A stretch of DNA of 64,000 nt, taken from positions 186,001 through 250,000 of the forward strand of contig NW_026014653.1 of assembly GCF_020379485.1 (NCBI RefSeq). Direction: 5' to 3'. This DNA comes from Brassica napus. Lineage: Eukaryota; Streptophyta; Magnoliopsida; Brassicales; Brassicaceae. Positions 24,488-43,400 of the stretch are shown piece after piece. The notes beneath the pieces were generated by a model that had not been told where the DNA came from, searched no databases, and was given only the letters and a program-made list of their open reading frames with translations. Every line of letters starts with the position of its first letter. The stretch's first letter is position 1. Position numbers and translations under genes: made by a program.

Positions 24488-25452
24488 TATTGGATTTTTG
24501 AGTTTCAGGTTTTTGGTTCATTTTCTTAGGCTCCGTTCAAGTTTTATATTATCTCATCTCGGGTTTGATATATTTTGTTTCATTTTGAATCCAGTTTGAT
24601 TTTGATTTTTGAGCTTGGTTATTAAGATAATTTTATATATTATATCAAAATAAACATGAAACTAAGTATTTTTAATGTTAGGTTTTAAATACTATTTTCG
24701 TCTACTAATTTGGATATTCAGATTCAACTTTTTAGATTATTTTGGTTTCAGATATCCGTTTGGATTCATGTCGGATTTGGATAATACATATAACCCAAAA
24801 TATTATTGTCCATGATCCATCAAATATTTTTTTAATGAGATATGAATTGAGATTTTTTTGTTTCGGATTCGGTTTGGATCTCGGATTGAAATACAAATAT
24901 CTAGACTTTAAAAAAATGCCATCATGTTCTATTCACATTATTACTTATATAAAAGTATTACATAAAAAAAAGAGAAAAAAATTATAAAACAATGATAACT
25001 TTTTTCTTAAGTTTTGTGCTATTATAATTGTTAACTAAGTTTAAAATTTACAAAATATGCAGTTTCGCTATTTATTTTAGTTTTTATTTTGTATATCATG
25101 CAAAAAAAATATATTAAAAAATAAATTTGTATTAATTTTTTAAGATTATTTGTATTAATCAAAGCGGATGAGATATCCGTAAGTATTCGTAAATATCCGC
25201 AAACATCTATTTATTTTTTGGAATATCCGGATATCCGTATTTTTCTGAAGCAAAAGCAAATCGAAAAATTAAATATCCATAACATACAAAGCAAATCACA
25301 AATACTTTCAAAAACCCGAATATCCGATCCGTGTCCAGCCCTACTGTGCAGATTGCTCTACCTTAAAGTTGGTTTCGTCGAAATTGCTCTACATTTACTA
25401 TCTCTAAATTTGAAGGCAAGGAGGTACCAAAAGAAAGGAGACCTGGTAACAA
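24488..25452. other. AT-rich repeat-like DNA with ATATCCG motifs
   Basis: GATATCCG/ATATCCG motifs occur several times (for example about 24757, 25171, 25225). The same vocabulary recurs at about 44.2-44.34 kb in the MFS intron, which suggests a shared old repeat family. No gene is supported. Confidence 0.35.
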
Positions 25453-26148
25453 GAGTTATTCTTGGGTTCACCCCCTAGGGTGAACCTCTAGGTTCACCAA
25501 CCAATAGGATTTCATTATTTCAAATTCGATATCTTTTAAAAAAGGAAACAAATATTATCAAGTTATATTATGTTTTTAAAATAAAAAAGTAAAAAAAAAT
25601 AGTAGTTACAAAAAAAAAAAAATTCCTAAAATATTGTTAGCGTTGTCGTCAAAACACTAAACCCTAAATCCTAATCCCTAAACCCTAAATCTGAAACCCT
25701 AAACCCTTGGGTAAACCCTAAACCCTTGGGTAAACCCTAAACCCTTGGGTAAACCCTAAACCATTGGATAAATCATAAACTCTAAATCAAAAACACTAAA
25801 CACTAAAATCCTAAACCCTTGAGTGTTTTAGTGTTTAGTGTTTTTGATTTAGAGTTTATGATTTATCCAAGGGTTTAGAGTTTACCCAAGGGTTTAGGGT
25901 TTCGGATTTAGGGTTTAGGGTTTAGGGATTAAGATTTAAGGTTTAGTTTTTTATTGACGACGTTAAATTTTTTTTTTTGTAATTACTACTATTTTTATTT
26001 TTTATTTTTTTATCTTTTTACTTTGAAAATATAATATAACTTGACAATATTTTGTTTCATTTTATAAAAGATATCAAATTTGAAATAACATAATTCTATT
26101 GGTTGGTGAACCTCTAGGTTCACCTAGGGGGTGAACCCAAGAATAAGT
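25453..26148. mobile_element. Foldback/MULE-like element with a telomere-like core
   Basis: The two ends are long inverted repeats. The left arm contains TTATTCTTGGGTTCACCCCC and the right arm GGGGGTGAACCCAAGAATAA, and the complementarity continues inward for well over 300 bp. CTGGTAACAA is present on both sides (25443-25452 and 26149-26158), a 10 bp target duplication suggesting a Mutator-like transposase. The core on each arm contains degenerate CCCTAAA / TTTAGGG-type repeats (about 25660-25930). There is no coding capacity. Confidence 0.8.
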
Positions 26149-26158
26149 CTGGTAACAA

Positions 26159-27250
26159 AAGTACCAAACAGGTAGTAAGTATGAAGCAGCTGTAAGTCTG
26201 TCTTTACTTCGTCTTCAGTTGACGAAACATTTATTTCCTCAGCGAGAATCTTCATATTCGTTTAAAATTTATCTAATATGTCTAGCCTCCTTGACTTGCT
26301 ATCCGAATAAGTCGTCCGGTTTCTGGGTCTGGGCCGAGGGTCTATTTAGTCTTTTGTTTAGTCCGTAGTCTCTTGAGCTTTAAGCCATTTTTTGTCGTAT
26401 TCGGGTTTCAGCCGATTACTGGGCCTGGTTTGTTTATTTAATATAAAAAAAAACATTGACTGATAAAAAAAAAGTGAAGTGTGGTATCATTTCTGCGTAG
26501 GAGATTGTAGTATAACGTGTTTTCTGGGTGCTATAGCTGCAGAAAGTCACCCAATAGAAATTGAATGGGTCAAGGATAACTTGCAATTAAAGTTTAATTG
26601 ACAGAGCAGGTGTCAATAAGATACATGCTTGATGTCCTACCTCGAAGAACATATGTATGATCTTGAAAACTATCAAACTTAGAAAAAAAATACTTTCAGC
26701 AAGACTTTATTGAAACATCACTGTTGGAACATTTTATTTGATACTAGTCTACATTTTTACATTATTATAGAAACAATGGATTTTTCTCATCATCAAATTA
26801 AAAAAAAAAAAATCTGATTTTTTTCTTTTTAAGTTTTAGCTATATAAAATTTATATCTGTGTAATGATAGATACTTGAGAAAATGAGTTTAACCCCCAAC
26901 ATGACGAGGAATAAACATACGTAATAGAATTTCTTCTTATATGATCGAGTGCTTCTCATCTCAGTACACTATATATTTAACATTTAAAATTTAGAATCTT
27001 GATTGTTTTACCACAATATCTAGATTTTATACTGTACGTATCTAAGAAGATTTCGTTGTAGTGGTCATAAAAATGATCAAAACTTTTCGGTTTCGGCTTA
27101 GTAAATAATTTTGATTATTGGCTCAACATGAAAATTTATTCAAAATCATGTTAATAATACAGCATGGCCTTTTCCACTTTGCAAACTATTATTTTCATTG
27201 TTTTAAGTTTTTAACTTATTAAAAAGGCGTTTACTTTTCTTTTACTTTCA
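26159..27250. other. Intergenic region upstream of the CRK gene
   Basis: AT-rich and without a supported gene. The distal part of the CRK promoter would lie here. Confidence 0.4.
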
Positions 27251-27297
27251 TTGACTTTTGGTCGTCACAGACCAAGAGAGGGTTCACTTTATAAATG
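27251..27297 (+). promoter_or_regulatory. W-box and TATA box of the CRK gene
   Basis: TTGACTTTTGGTC at 27251-27263 contains a W-box core (TTGACT), the WRKY binding site common in defence-gene promoters. TTTATAAAT at 27289-27297 is a TATA box about 45 bp before the ATG at 27339. Confidence 0.5.
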
Positions 27298-27338
27298 GGA
27301 CCTTCGTAGTCTGAACCTCATATCGGGGAAACCGAACC

Positions 27339-32359
<5,021 letters not shown>

Positions 32360-34403
32360 TTTATATCCTCGTTGATTATGGTGTTAACCTTCACGCTTGC
32401 ATAATTGGTAATTATTGAAAACACGTGTTGTTTTTGGTTGATAATTCGGTACGTAGTAGTTTCGTTTTGGTGTGGTTTTATTATAGTTTTACAAATCAAC
32501 ATTTATGTTTTACAAAATCAACATTTATGTGATTTCTCTCGTATTTTAAATTTGGTTGAGTGGCGAATAAGCACAACTCACACTCGCATCTAATAATGAA
32601 TAAAAAATCTTATCACCTTCAGGCTTCAGGAATAAACCTTTAGCATTTGATTCACGTGAAAACAAAAGGATTCAGAGAAGGGGCCTTACTAATATTCGTA
32701 CCATTTTTTTGGTCAAACTAATATTTGTACCTATCACTCGTTGTGTTCATAATTTAATAAGATCCATCTTTCAACCTTTCTCTAGCATTCGATTATGTTA
32801 ATAGTAGATTTGATCACGATTGCATATATGATAAAAATGGAACATAATCGGTGAAAAGCTTTAATTAGTAAGCTAGACGCAAAGAATCGGTAACCAAGTA
32901 AGCTGTAACTTTCACATGCTGCGTAGTATCATTATTGTCCAGCAGTCATTTGTTTTTCCTTCTGTCGGCAAACGATTCTGTAATCTTATGAAGTAAAAAA
33001 ATTTCAACAGTTTGATTCTATAGTAGAGATTATGCAACATTGATCCAAGAGACAAAACAATCTTTGGGAACTAAACTTGCAACATTTTTACTAAGTTATT
33101 AGCTTTTCTTTTGATGAGCATGAACTTGTAACAAAGTTTAGGTTCAGCTAGGAGCCTAGAAGGGAGATATTTTCAATATATATTGCATGCAATAGCTTGA
33201 TGGTGTCTCCATCCTTGAAGCTTATGAGGGTGAGTGTTGCTGACTAGGGCTGGCATTTTGAATTCTTTGAATCTCCACAAAAGTTCTTCTATCCATACAA
33301 GTCTTATTAATCTGCATTACAGCTTTGTAAGAGCGTATATATGCATGCTTCCATCTCTAAGGATCTTTAAGTGGGCTCTATAGAGGTTGATCCCTTAAGA
33401 ATAACCAACATTTAACCACTTGAACTTTGTGGTTTATATGACACCGATGAGCCATCTACAAACACAACAAGATGTGTTTTTGACACCGATGATCCATCTA
33501 CAAACACAACAAGATCTTTAAGTGGGCTCTATAGTTTGCTTTGACTATAGCTTCCCGGACTGGACTGTTTTTGGGAACCATTTATTCTCTCTTTCTCATT
33601 TTAAAATGAGCAAGTATGAATGTGATCTTCTCTGGATCTATAGAAGGAAACAGTTTCAGACCACATGCATAGTTCCATCAGTGCTTTACTGCTAATGTTA
33701 GTTTGGGATGGACCATCTCTATCATTCTCAAATTCATTCAAGTCCTCCATATCAAATGAAAGGGAACAACTTAATAGGAAAGACTGATGGCTATATCAAA
33801 GTACAAATTCTCAATACTGCCAGCTAGCGACTTATTTATAAGTTGCTCACTTGGAGGATGTTGAGCCGGAGACAGCTCCCAGCCTCCCAAATCTCTCTAG
33901 AGAGAGCAAATGGTTACTGTGTTTTCTCATTATTTGTGTTTATTTTTAGCAAATGTATTTGCACTTAAGTAAAATTAAATAGAGACATTTAAGGATTGTG
34001 TTTAAGAAAAAGAGAGATTTAAGGAGAGAAAATATAATACATTTTTGACATATACCAGTCCTTAACATATACCTTACCGCCACCATTGCTAGACTCTAGT
34101 CATCTCCAAAAGACACTTTTAAATCTTTTGCCTTTGAAACTTTTAAAATAATCAAAGTTTGACACGTAACATGAGAGTTGTTTTATATTATAATATAATT
34201 TTAATTTATTTGGTCAGCAAAATAATTGTTTTATTTGTAATATAAACACACACACCAAAGGAGAAAGTTTCACACTCACACACAACCACCTCGCGTTCTC
34301 TCTACCATACAATTACAAACAAAAGCAAAAAAAAATAATAATAATAAACAAAACCAAAGCCTCAGAGATTCGATCTTCATTCCCCGACGCCGGCGGAGAT
34401 CTT
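32360..34403. other. Intergenic region between the CRK and MFS genes
   Basis: A tandem repeat of about 41 bp containing GACACCGATGAGCCATCTAC occurs at 33440-33480 and 33482-33516. ATCTTTAAGTGGGCTCTATAG recurs at about 33363 and 33514, so a segment of about 150 bp has been duplicated. The 33.1-33.9 kb part has balanced composition and may be an eroded gene, but no frame is long or recognisable. A CA-rich leader and AATAAT repeats just before 34404 are probably the MFS 5' UTR. Confidence 0.45.
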
Positions 34404-37400
34404 ATGGCGGGACAGTCGCGAAAATGGATGATTCTAGTGGCGACGATATGGATTCAGGCTTTCACCGGGACGAACTTCGATTTCTCGGCTTACTCTTCGG
34501 AGCTGAAATCGGTTCTGGGGATTTCGCAGGTGCAGCTTAACTACCTCGCCGTGGCTTCCGATCTCGGGAAGGTGTTCGGGTGGTCGTCGGGGCTCGCGCT
34601 GATGTATTTTCCGATCTGGACGGTGCTTTTCGCGGCGGCGTTTATGGGGTTCGTCGGTTATGGAGTACAGTGGCTCGTCATAACTAACTTCATCTCTTTG
34701 CCGTATATTATGGTAACTTCACTCTTTTTTGATCAAACTGTTTTTTTCATTCATTTAAATTGTTTTCTTAATCATTATTGAGAACCACTACTTTATAATA
34801 ATGTATTATTTTAAAAGGAAAAACATTATTTTATCATATTCCTCTTTTTTATTGAGAATCACTATTTCTTTCTACTTTTTGATCAAACTGTTTTTCATTC
34901 ATTTAAATTGTTTTTTTAATTATCGAGAAGAGAACCACTACTTTATAATAATGTATTATTTTAAAAGAAAAAACACTATTTTATCATATTCCTCTTTTAT
35001 TGGGAATCACTACTTTATGACTGAGCATAATTCGTTATTAATTAATTAATCTAGGAGATAATATGTTCATGAAAAAAATCGTGAAAACATAAAAGAGAAA
35101 TGAAGAGAATGTAATAATCTACAAATTGTCTTTCATTTTTGAGAAATTGAAATATTATCCAACGACGCATTGGTTACTCAAAAAATGAAAAAAAAAAGTT
35201 TAAATTTTGAGTTTATGTATTTTTTCTTATTAGACTGCAAACCTAGTTTAGTTAAAGTGACACATATTGTTTCATGATTTGTTAGAGTTTTAACTGTGGT
35301 TGTTTTGAGCTTATGAAATGATATCTATGGCGACTTTTTTCTTGAAATATAAATCATTTGGGGAAGAACAAGTTGTATCGGGATTTCACTCAATTTTTTT
35401 GTGCTCATACGTAATTAATCGATTATTTAGTTAAACAGACAAGTGTGTTTAGTTGACCCACCACAAAAAGACAAGACGAGTGTGTTTTTAGTCGAATTGT
35501 TATTAATATAATCCAAACATTAATTTTTGAAAGTTGAAGTATAGACAACTTATCTTGTAAAATTATTAGTTCTTTCAAAATGCTATAATTGTTATAAAAA
35601 GAACTGGTATTTTATTGTATCGCAGGAATTTAAATAAAGGCGAAATTTTATACCCGTAGAATTTTTAACACTGATATAGAAAGAGAGAATTTCTTATTAT
35701 AGAGAGAGAAGAGATTGAGGTGTTTTTTACAATGAACGAAAACGTTCGTATATATAGAAAGAAATTTACTGCGCAAATAGTGCAGCAGACTCCACATTTT
35801 TTTATATTTTCAAACATTACGGCTGGCTGTCTTTCATAACACTCCCCTTGGGGACCGGTGCCACTATCCACTCTCGCTTAACGTCTTTGTTGCCTCGTTA
35901 AAAACCTTTCCAGGAAAACCCAATGGGAAAAACCATAGTAAGGTAAAAAGAGTACAACCACGTAAGCTCCCCCTCGAATAAGCAGTCATAGATCCTTCTG
36001 ATGACGCATTCCAATGTTATGGATGTGTTTTCTGAATACCGAGGTAGGGAGTGATTTTGTGAAGAGGTCGGCTGCATTGTCGCATGATCGAACATATCTT
36101 ACTTCAATCTCTTTATTCTTCTCGAGCTCTTGAGTGTATGAGAAGAACTTCGGAGGTATATGTTTGGTTCTATCGCTTTTGATATATCCTTCCTTCGTTT
36201 GAGCAACACATGCCGCGTTATCTTCATATAGAATAGTTGGCTCCGTATTTTCGTCAATCCCACTGCTTGAACAGATGTGTCGGCTTATTGATCTTAGCCA
36301 TACACATTCTCTACTTGCTTCATGGAGTGCAATGATCTCAGCGTGATTTGAAGAAGTAGCAACAAGTGTCTGCTTCTGAGAACGCCAAGATATGGCGGTG
36401 CCTCCAATTGTAAAAACATATCCTGTCTGGGATCGAGCTTTGTGTGGATCTGACAAATAACCTGCATCTGCAAAACCAATCATTTGACCTTTTGAACTTT
36501 TAGGATAAAACAAGCCTAAATCAGTTGTTCCTTGAAGGTAACGAAAGACATGTTTAATTCCATTCCAATGTCTTCGCGTAGGAGACGAACTGAATCTCGC
36601 TAAAAGATTAATGGCAAAAGATATGTCAGGTCGAGTACAATTTGCAAGATACATAAGAGCTCCAATTGCACTTAAGTATGGAGTTTCAGGACCAAGTATT
36701 TCTTCATTTTCCTCAGATGGTCGAAACGGATCATTTTCAACATTAAGTGATCTAACGACCATCGGGGTGCTAAGAGGAGTTGCTTTATCCATGTTAAAGC
36801 GTTTCAATACTCGTTTGGTATATGTAGACTGGTGTACAAATATACCCTTTCGAGAATGCTCAATTTGTAATCCTAGACAATATTTTGTCTGCCCGAGATC
36901 TTTCATCTCAAATTCTCCTTTCAGATAGTTTGATGCCTTTTGGATTTCGTTTTGAGTTCCAATAATATTAAGATCATCAACGTACACCGCGATTATCACA
37001 AATCCGGATGTTGTTTTCTTTATGAAAACACAAGGGCATATAGGATCATTCGTGTATCCTTCTTTTGTTAAGTGTTCGCTGAGACGATTATACCACATTC
37101 GTCCAGATTGTTTTAACCCATATAATGATCTTTGCAATTTTATTGCACATAACTCTTTAGGTTTGGAACTTAACGTTTCTGGCATTTTAAATCCATCTGG
37201 GATTCTCATATAGATATCAGTATCTAATGATCCATATAAATATGCCGTAACGACATCCATGAGACGCATTTCTAAATTTTCATTGGCCGCTAGGCTCATC
37301 AGGAATCTAAATGTGATTGCGTCCATGACAGGAGAATAAGTTTCCTCATAATCAATTCCTGGCCTTTGAGAGAAACCTTGGGCTACGAGACGAGCTTTGT

Positions 37401-40400
37401 ATCTTGTAATCTCGTTTTTCTCATTTCTTTTTCGGACAAACACCCATTTGTACCCAACAGGTTTTACATCTTTGGGTGTGAGCACAATAGGTCCGAATAC
37501 ATTTCGTTTGTTAAGCGAATCTAATTCGACTTGAATTGCATCTTTCCATTTTATCCAGTCATGTCTCTTTTGACATTCATATACAGACTTTGGTTCTGGA
37601 TCTTCGTTTTCTTCATTTATTTCCTTTGCTAAAAGGTATGAGAAAACGTCATCAATATCATCCATCTCATTTCGTTTCCATATCTTTCCATTATGGATGT
37701 AATTGATAGAAATCTCATGATTTCCTTCAGATTCAAGATGCTTTATATTGTCGTTAGATTCACAATTTTCTTCGTCCAAAATATTTTCTGTTATTTTGGG
37801 AGTATCATGCTTTTCACATTCCTTACGTTTTCTAGGAAGTTTATCCTTTGAACCAATAGGTCTACCGCGCTTTAAACGTGTTCCTGATTCACGTGTATCA
37901 ACTGCCGTTCCACCATTTTGTGGTATTTCAATACGAGCAGGAGTATTTGCAGCGGGTATATGTGATTTAGTTACCATTTTGGTATCAGCAAATGCATCAG
38001 GTAGCTGATTTGCTATATTTTGTAAATGCATGATACGTCGAACTTCTAGTTCTGACTGTTTCGTAGGAGGATCAAGGTGTAATAACGATGGTACACTCCA
38101 TTTGATCTCTTTTCCTACTTGTTTATTGTCTCCCCCTAGAGTTGGGAATTCTTTCTCATTGAAATGACAATCGGCAAATCGTGCCGTAAACACATCACCA
38201 GTTTGTGGTTCTAGGTATCTTATTATTGATGGAGAATCATAGCCAATATATATTCCCAACCGTCTTTGCGGTCCCATCTTTGTACGTTGCGGTGGTGCTA
38301 TTGGAATATAAACCGCACAACCAAAGATTTTTAGATGAGAGATATTTGGTTCTTTTCCAAATGCTAACTGTAATGGGGAATATCTATGGTATGCACTTGG
38401 TCTTATCCGAATTAGTGCTTCTGCATGCAAAATAGCATGTCCCCATACAGAGGTTGGGAGTTTTGATCTCATGATCAATGGCCTTGCAATTAGTTGCAGC
38501 CGTTTAATTAATGATTCTGCCAAACCATTTTGTGTATGAACATGAGCAACAGAATGCTCTACTTCAATCCCTGATACCATACAATAATCATTAAAAGCTT
38601 GGGATGTGAATTCACCAGCGTTATCTAATCTAACTCTTTTAATTGGATAATCTGAGAACTGTGCTCTTAATTTGATTATCTGAGTTAGAAATCTCGCAAA
38701 TGCCATATTTCGAGATGATAACAAACAAACATGTGACCATCTACTCGATGCATCGATTAATACCATAAAGTAGTAGAATGGTCCACACGGTGGATGTATT
38801 GGTCCACAAATATCACCTTGGATTCTTTCCAAAAACTTTGGTGATTCTTTGTCAATTTTGGTTGGTGATGGTCTTATGATTAATTTCCCAAGAGCACACG
38901 CATCACATGTCATTTTATTACTTTGGTATATATCTTGGGTTTTTATTGAATGACCATGTGAGCTTTCAATGATTTTTCGCATCATTGTAGTGCCTGGATG
39001 ACCAAGACGATCATGCCATAATGTAACATCTTCTGGATTTCTTTTGATCACAAGATGTGATTCTATAGCATCAATATAAGTGTGATGCAATCCAGAAGGA
39101 AGTTCTGGAAATTTTTCCAGTACAAGGCCTTTGCCTGATTTTTCAGAAGTTATATACAAATACTTCTTTCCATTCTCAGTTGCAGACTGAGTGTTATACC
39201 CTTGACGGTATATATCTTTGAAACTCAACAAATTTCTCTTAGAATTTGGAGAATATAAGGCATTATCTATGGAAAACTTTGTTCCATTAGGCAACATAAA
39301 GTTTGCCTTGCCAATTCCTTCGATCAGGTCTGTAGGACCTGATATTGTGTTTATAGTCATTTTTACTGACTTTAAAGTAGAGAAATATCTCTTATCCTTC
39401 AGTATAGTGTGCGTTGTGCCACTATCTGGTATGCAAACTTCTCTACCAATTTGTTTAGTTGTTGTTCCATTTGCTTTCTTATCCATTTCTGTAACACACA
39501 GTTAATATCAATAAAGAAAATAAACTTTCATAAGTAAACATATTATGCATCAATAACAAGTACACAATAATTATACATTAGATATTTTGAAATACAACAT
39601 TATTTTGAAAGTGAAATACATAATATTTTATGGCATCACTAGGCATTATTAAGCTTGATCAGTACAAGCACTTCAATTATTTTGATGAGTGGCCTCGTCG
39701 AAATCTCCCATAAAGTCAGAGGATTCGAGGTATGTCGATGTTGTACCCACAAGGTGTTCATTGAGATTTACTTCCTTTGCCTTGCCTTTAATAGATTCTT
39801 GGTACAATTGGCATAGATGCCGAGGAGTTCGACATACTTGAGACCAGTGTCCCTTCGATCCACATCTGTAACAGACGTTCTCATTTTTATGAGTAGGGTT
39901 TTCTTGGGTTTCTTTCCCTTTTACCCGATCAGATCGATTCCATGTGTTGGATCCCCTTCCTCTTGGGTTGTTACTCCTTTCATGGTTGCGGTTAAATCGA
40001 TAACCACGACCACGACCAAAACCACGATTGTGACCACGGCCACGACCACGCCCACGATAGGAATAATTTCCTTTTTCCGGATTTTTTATATCCGTTGCAT
40101 TTACCTCAGGAAATGCTTTGGTTCCCGTGGGTCGGGCATTGTGGTTTTTAATGAGGAGTTCATTATTTCTCTCCGCTATTATAAGCGCCACAACGAGTTC
40201 AGAGAACCTCGTATACCCACAATTTCTATATTGTTCTTGTAGAACATAATGATTTTTGTGGAACGTTTGGTAAGTTTTCTCGAGCATTTCTGCTTCCGAG
40301 ACAGGCTTACCGCAATAATCTAATTGCGCCGCTATTCTCAATATAGCGGAATTGTACGTTTCCACTTTTTCAAAATCTTGAAATCGTAGATTTTTCCACT

Positions 40401-43400
40401 CATCGAGTGCATGGGGGAGAGTAATTTTTCTTTGGTTATCAAACCTCTCCTTCAGAGCTTTCCAAAGATCTAAGGGATCTTTGGTTCTCGCATAATCATG
40501 CGTAAGATTTTCATCTAGATGCCTTCTCAGAAATATCACGGCCTTAGCCTTTTCATGAGAGGTTGATATATTGCCGTCTTTTATTGTTCCGAGTATTTCC
40601 TCGGAATCTAGATGAAGCTCCATGTTTGTAACCCATGCCGTGTAGTTTGTCCCAGTTACTTCCAATGCCGGAAACTGAAGTTTCTCGATTTTTGCCATTT
40701 GTATTTCTAAAGCACATAAATAAAAATTATTAGAATATTATTCATATTAAAAGAAACCGTTTACATTAATCATGCAAGCAATTACAAGGAGAAGCGATGT
40801 AAAGAAAATTAAACCGATATTCATCTTAAATTCACTCGGAGTAAATTCTCCAACGAATAAACCATAAATAGAAACACAAATAAAAATGGCACATAAAAAC
40901 AAAAGTGCGCGAATCATCTTTCTTGAAATGAAAAATCGGAGGAGAGCGATTTGAAATTTTTGAGAGAAGATGAAATGTTTTGGATGATGAAATGGAGTGA
41001 AAATGAGTTGTATTTATAGATGAAAATTACTGTTCATGACCGTTGGAGAAAGGGGAAATTTTGAAAAATTTTCTTTGTGACCGTTGGGGTTAAATCGAGT
41101 GCACCAAAAATTAATCTGAAAATATCGTATTAAACCGTCAATCAAATCTATAAAATTTCATAAAAGTAAAAAAATTATGACAATGAAATATTTATGTCAT
41201 GACAACAAATCATGCGACGGCTCAGCCGATCAATGCAGAGTAATAAATAAATTATATGGCGGCTCGGCCGACCAATTAATAATAAACAGAATATAAGGCG
41301 GCTCGACCGACTAATAAATAATAAACAGGATATAAGGCGGCTCGGCTGACCAATAAATAAATTAAATTACTAATAAATAATATAGGCGGTATTCCGGCCA
41401 CTATAACATGATATAAATAATAGTAGAGGCGGTATACCGACCATTATAACAGGGTATAAATGATACAAATAAATTTTACCAAATTGAGAGTGATCGTGCT
41501 GATAACGTGTTATAAAAAGAACTGGTATTTTATTGTATCGCAGGAATTTAAATAATGGCAAAATTTTATACCCGTAGAATTTTTAACACTGATATAGAAA
41601 GAGAGAATTTCTTATTATAGAGAGAGAAGAGATTGAGGTGTTTTTTACAATGAACGAAAACGTTCGTATATATAGAAAGAAATTTACTGTGCAAATAGTG
41701 CAGCGAACCCCATATCTTTTTATATTTTCAAACATTACGGCTGGCTGTCTTTCACAACAATAATAAAATTTATCAAATTGCTGAAAGATACAAAAGACTG
41801 TTATGAAAGACAGCCAGCCGTAATGTTTGAAAATATAAAAAGATGTGGGGTCCGCTGCACTATTTGCACAGTAAATTTTTCTATATATACGAACGTTTTC
41901 TTTCATTGTAAAACACACCTCAATCTCTTCTCTCTCTATAATAATAAATTCTCTCTTTCTATATCAGTGTTAAAAATTCTACGGGTATAAAATTTCGCTT
42001 TTATTTTAATTCCTGCGATAAAATAAAATACAAGTTCTTTTTATAACACGTTATCAGCACGATCGTTCTCAATTTTTGGTAAAATTTATTTGTATCATTT
42101 ATACCCTGCTATAATGGTCGGTATACCGTCTCTACTATTATTTATATCATGTTATAATGGCCGGAATACCGCCTATATTATTTATTAGTAATTTAATTAA
42201 TTTATTGGTCGACCGAGCCGCCTTATATCCTGTTTATTATTTATTGGTCGGCCGAACCGCCTTATATTCTGTTTATTATTAATTGGTCGGCCGAGCCGCC
42301 GTATAATTTATTTATTACTCTGTATTGATCGGCTGAGCCGTCGCATGATTTGTTGTCATGACATAAATATTTCATTGTCATAATTTTTTTTACTTTTATG
42401 AAATTTTATAGATTTGATTGACCGTTTAATACGATATTTTCAGACTAATTTTTGGTGCACTCGATTTAACCCCAACGGTCACAAAGAAATTTTTTCAAAA
42501 ATTCCCCCTTTCTCCAACAGTCATGAACAGTGATTTTTATTTATAAATACAACTCATTTTCACTCCATTTCATCTTCTCTCAAAAATTTCAAATCGCTCT
42601 CCTCCGATTTTTCATTTCAAGAAAGATGATTCGCGCACTTTTGTTTTTACGTGCCATTTTTATTTGTGTTTATATTTATGGTTTATTCATTGGAGAATTT
42701 ACTCCGAGTGAATTTAAGATGAACATCGATTTAATTTTCTTTACATCGCTTCTCCTTGTAATTGCTTGCATGATTAATGTAAACGCTTCCTTTTAATATG
42801 AATAATATTCTAATAATTTTTATTTATGTGCTTTAGAAATACAAATGGCAAAAATCGAGAAACTTCAGTTTCCGGCATTGGAAGTAACTGAGACAAACTA
42901 CACGGCATGGGTTACAAACATGGAGCTTCATCTAGATTCCGAGGAAATACTCGAAACAATAAAAGACGGCAATATATCAACCTCTCATGAAAAGGCTAAG
43001 GCCGTGATATTTCTGAGAAAGCATCTAGATGAAAATATTACGTATGATTATGCGAGAACCAAAGATCCCTTAGATCTTTGGAAAGCTCTGAAAGAGAGGT
43101 TTGATAACCAAAGAAAAATTACTCTCCCCCATGCACTTAATGAGTGGAAAAATCTACGATTTTGAAAAAGTGGAAACGTACAATTCCGCTATATTGAGAA
43201 TAGCGGCGCAATTAGATTATTGCGGTAAGCCTGTCTCAGAAGCAGAAATGCTCGAGAAAAGTTACCAAACGTTCCACAAAAATCATTATGTTCTACAAGA
43301 ACAATATAGAAATTGTGGGTATACGAGGTTCTCTGAACTCGTTGTGGCGCTTATGATAGCGGAGAGAAATAATGAACTCCTCTTTGAAAACCACAATGCC

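Larger units (their letters stand above)
35590..41759 (-). mobile_element. Full-length Ty1/copia LTR retrotransposon
   Basis: The LTRs are 252 bp each: 41508-41759 (5') and 35590-35841 (3'). Both run TGTTAT...AACA in their outer bases, and ATAAT flanks both ends (35585-35589, 41760-41764). By eye the LTRs differ at about nine positions (roughly 3.6%), so the insertion is fairly recent. On the minus strand the primer-binding region (TTATCAGCACGATCA) lies just inside the 5' LTR. A polypurine tract (AAGGGGAG) abuts the 3' LTR. Inside are separate, uninterrupted gag and pol frames. It sits in intron 1 of the MFS gene, antisense to it. Confidence 0.95.

Noticed and set aside
25660..25930. Interstitial telomere repeat
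   Set aside because: The CCCTAAA-like units are degenerate, occur inverted on both arms and lie wholly inside a bounded foldback element.
36611..39505. Plus-strand open frames opposite the copia pol gene
   Set aside because: They are shadows of the 1166-codon minus-strand pol frame and have no recognisable domains.
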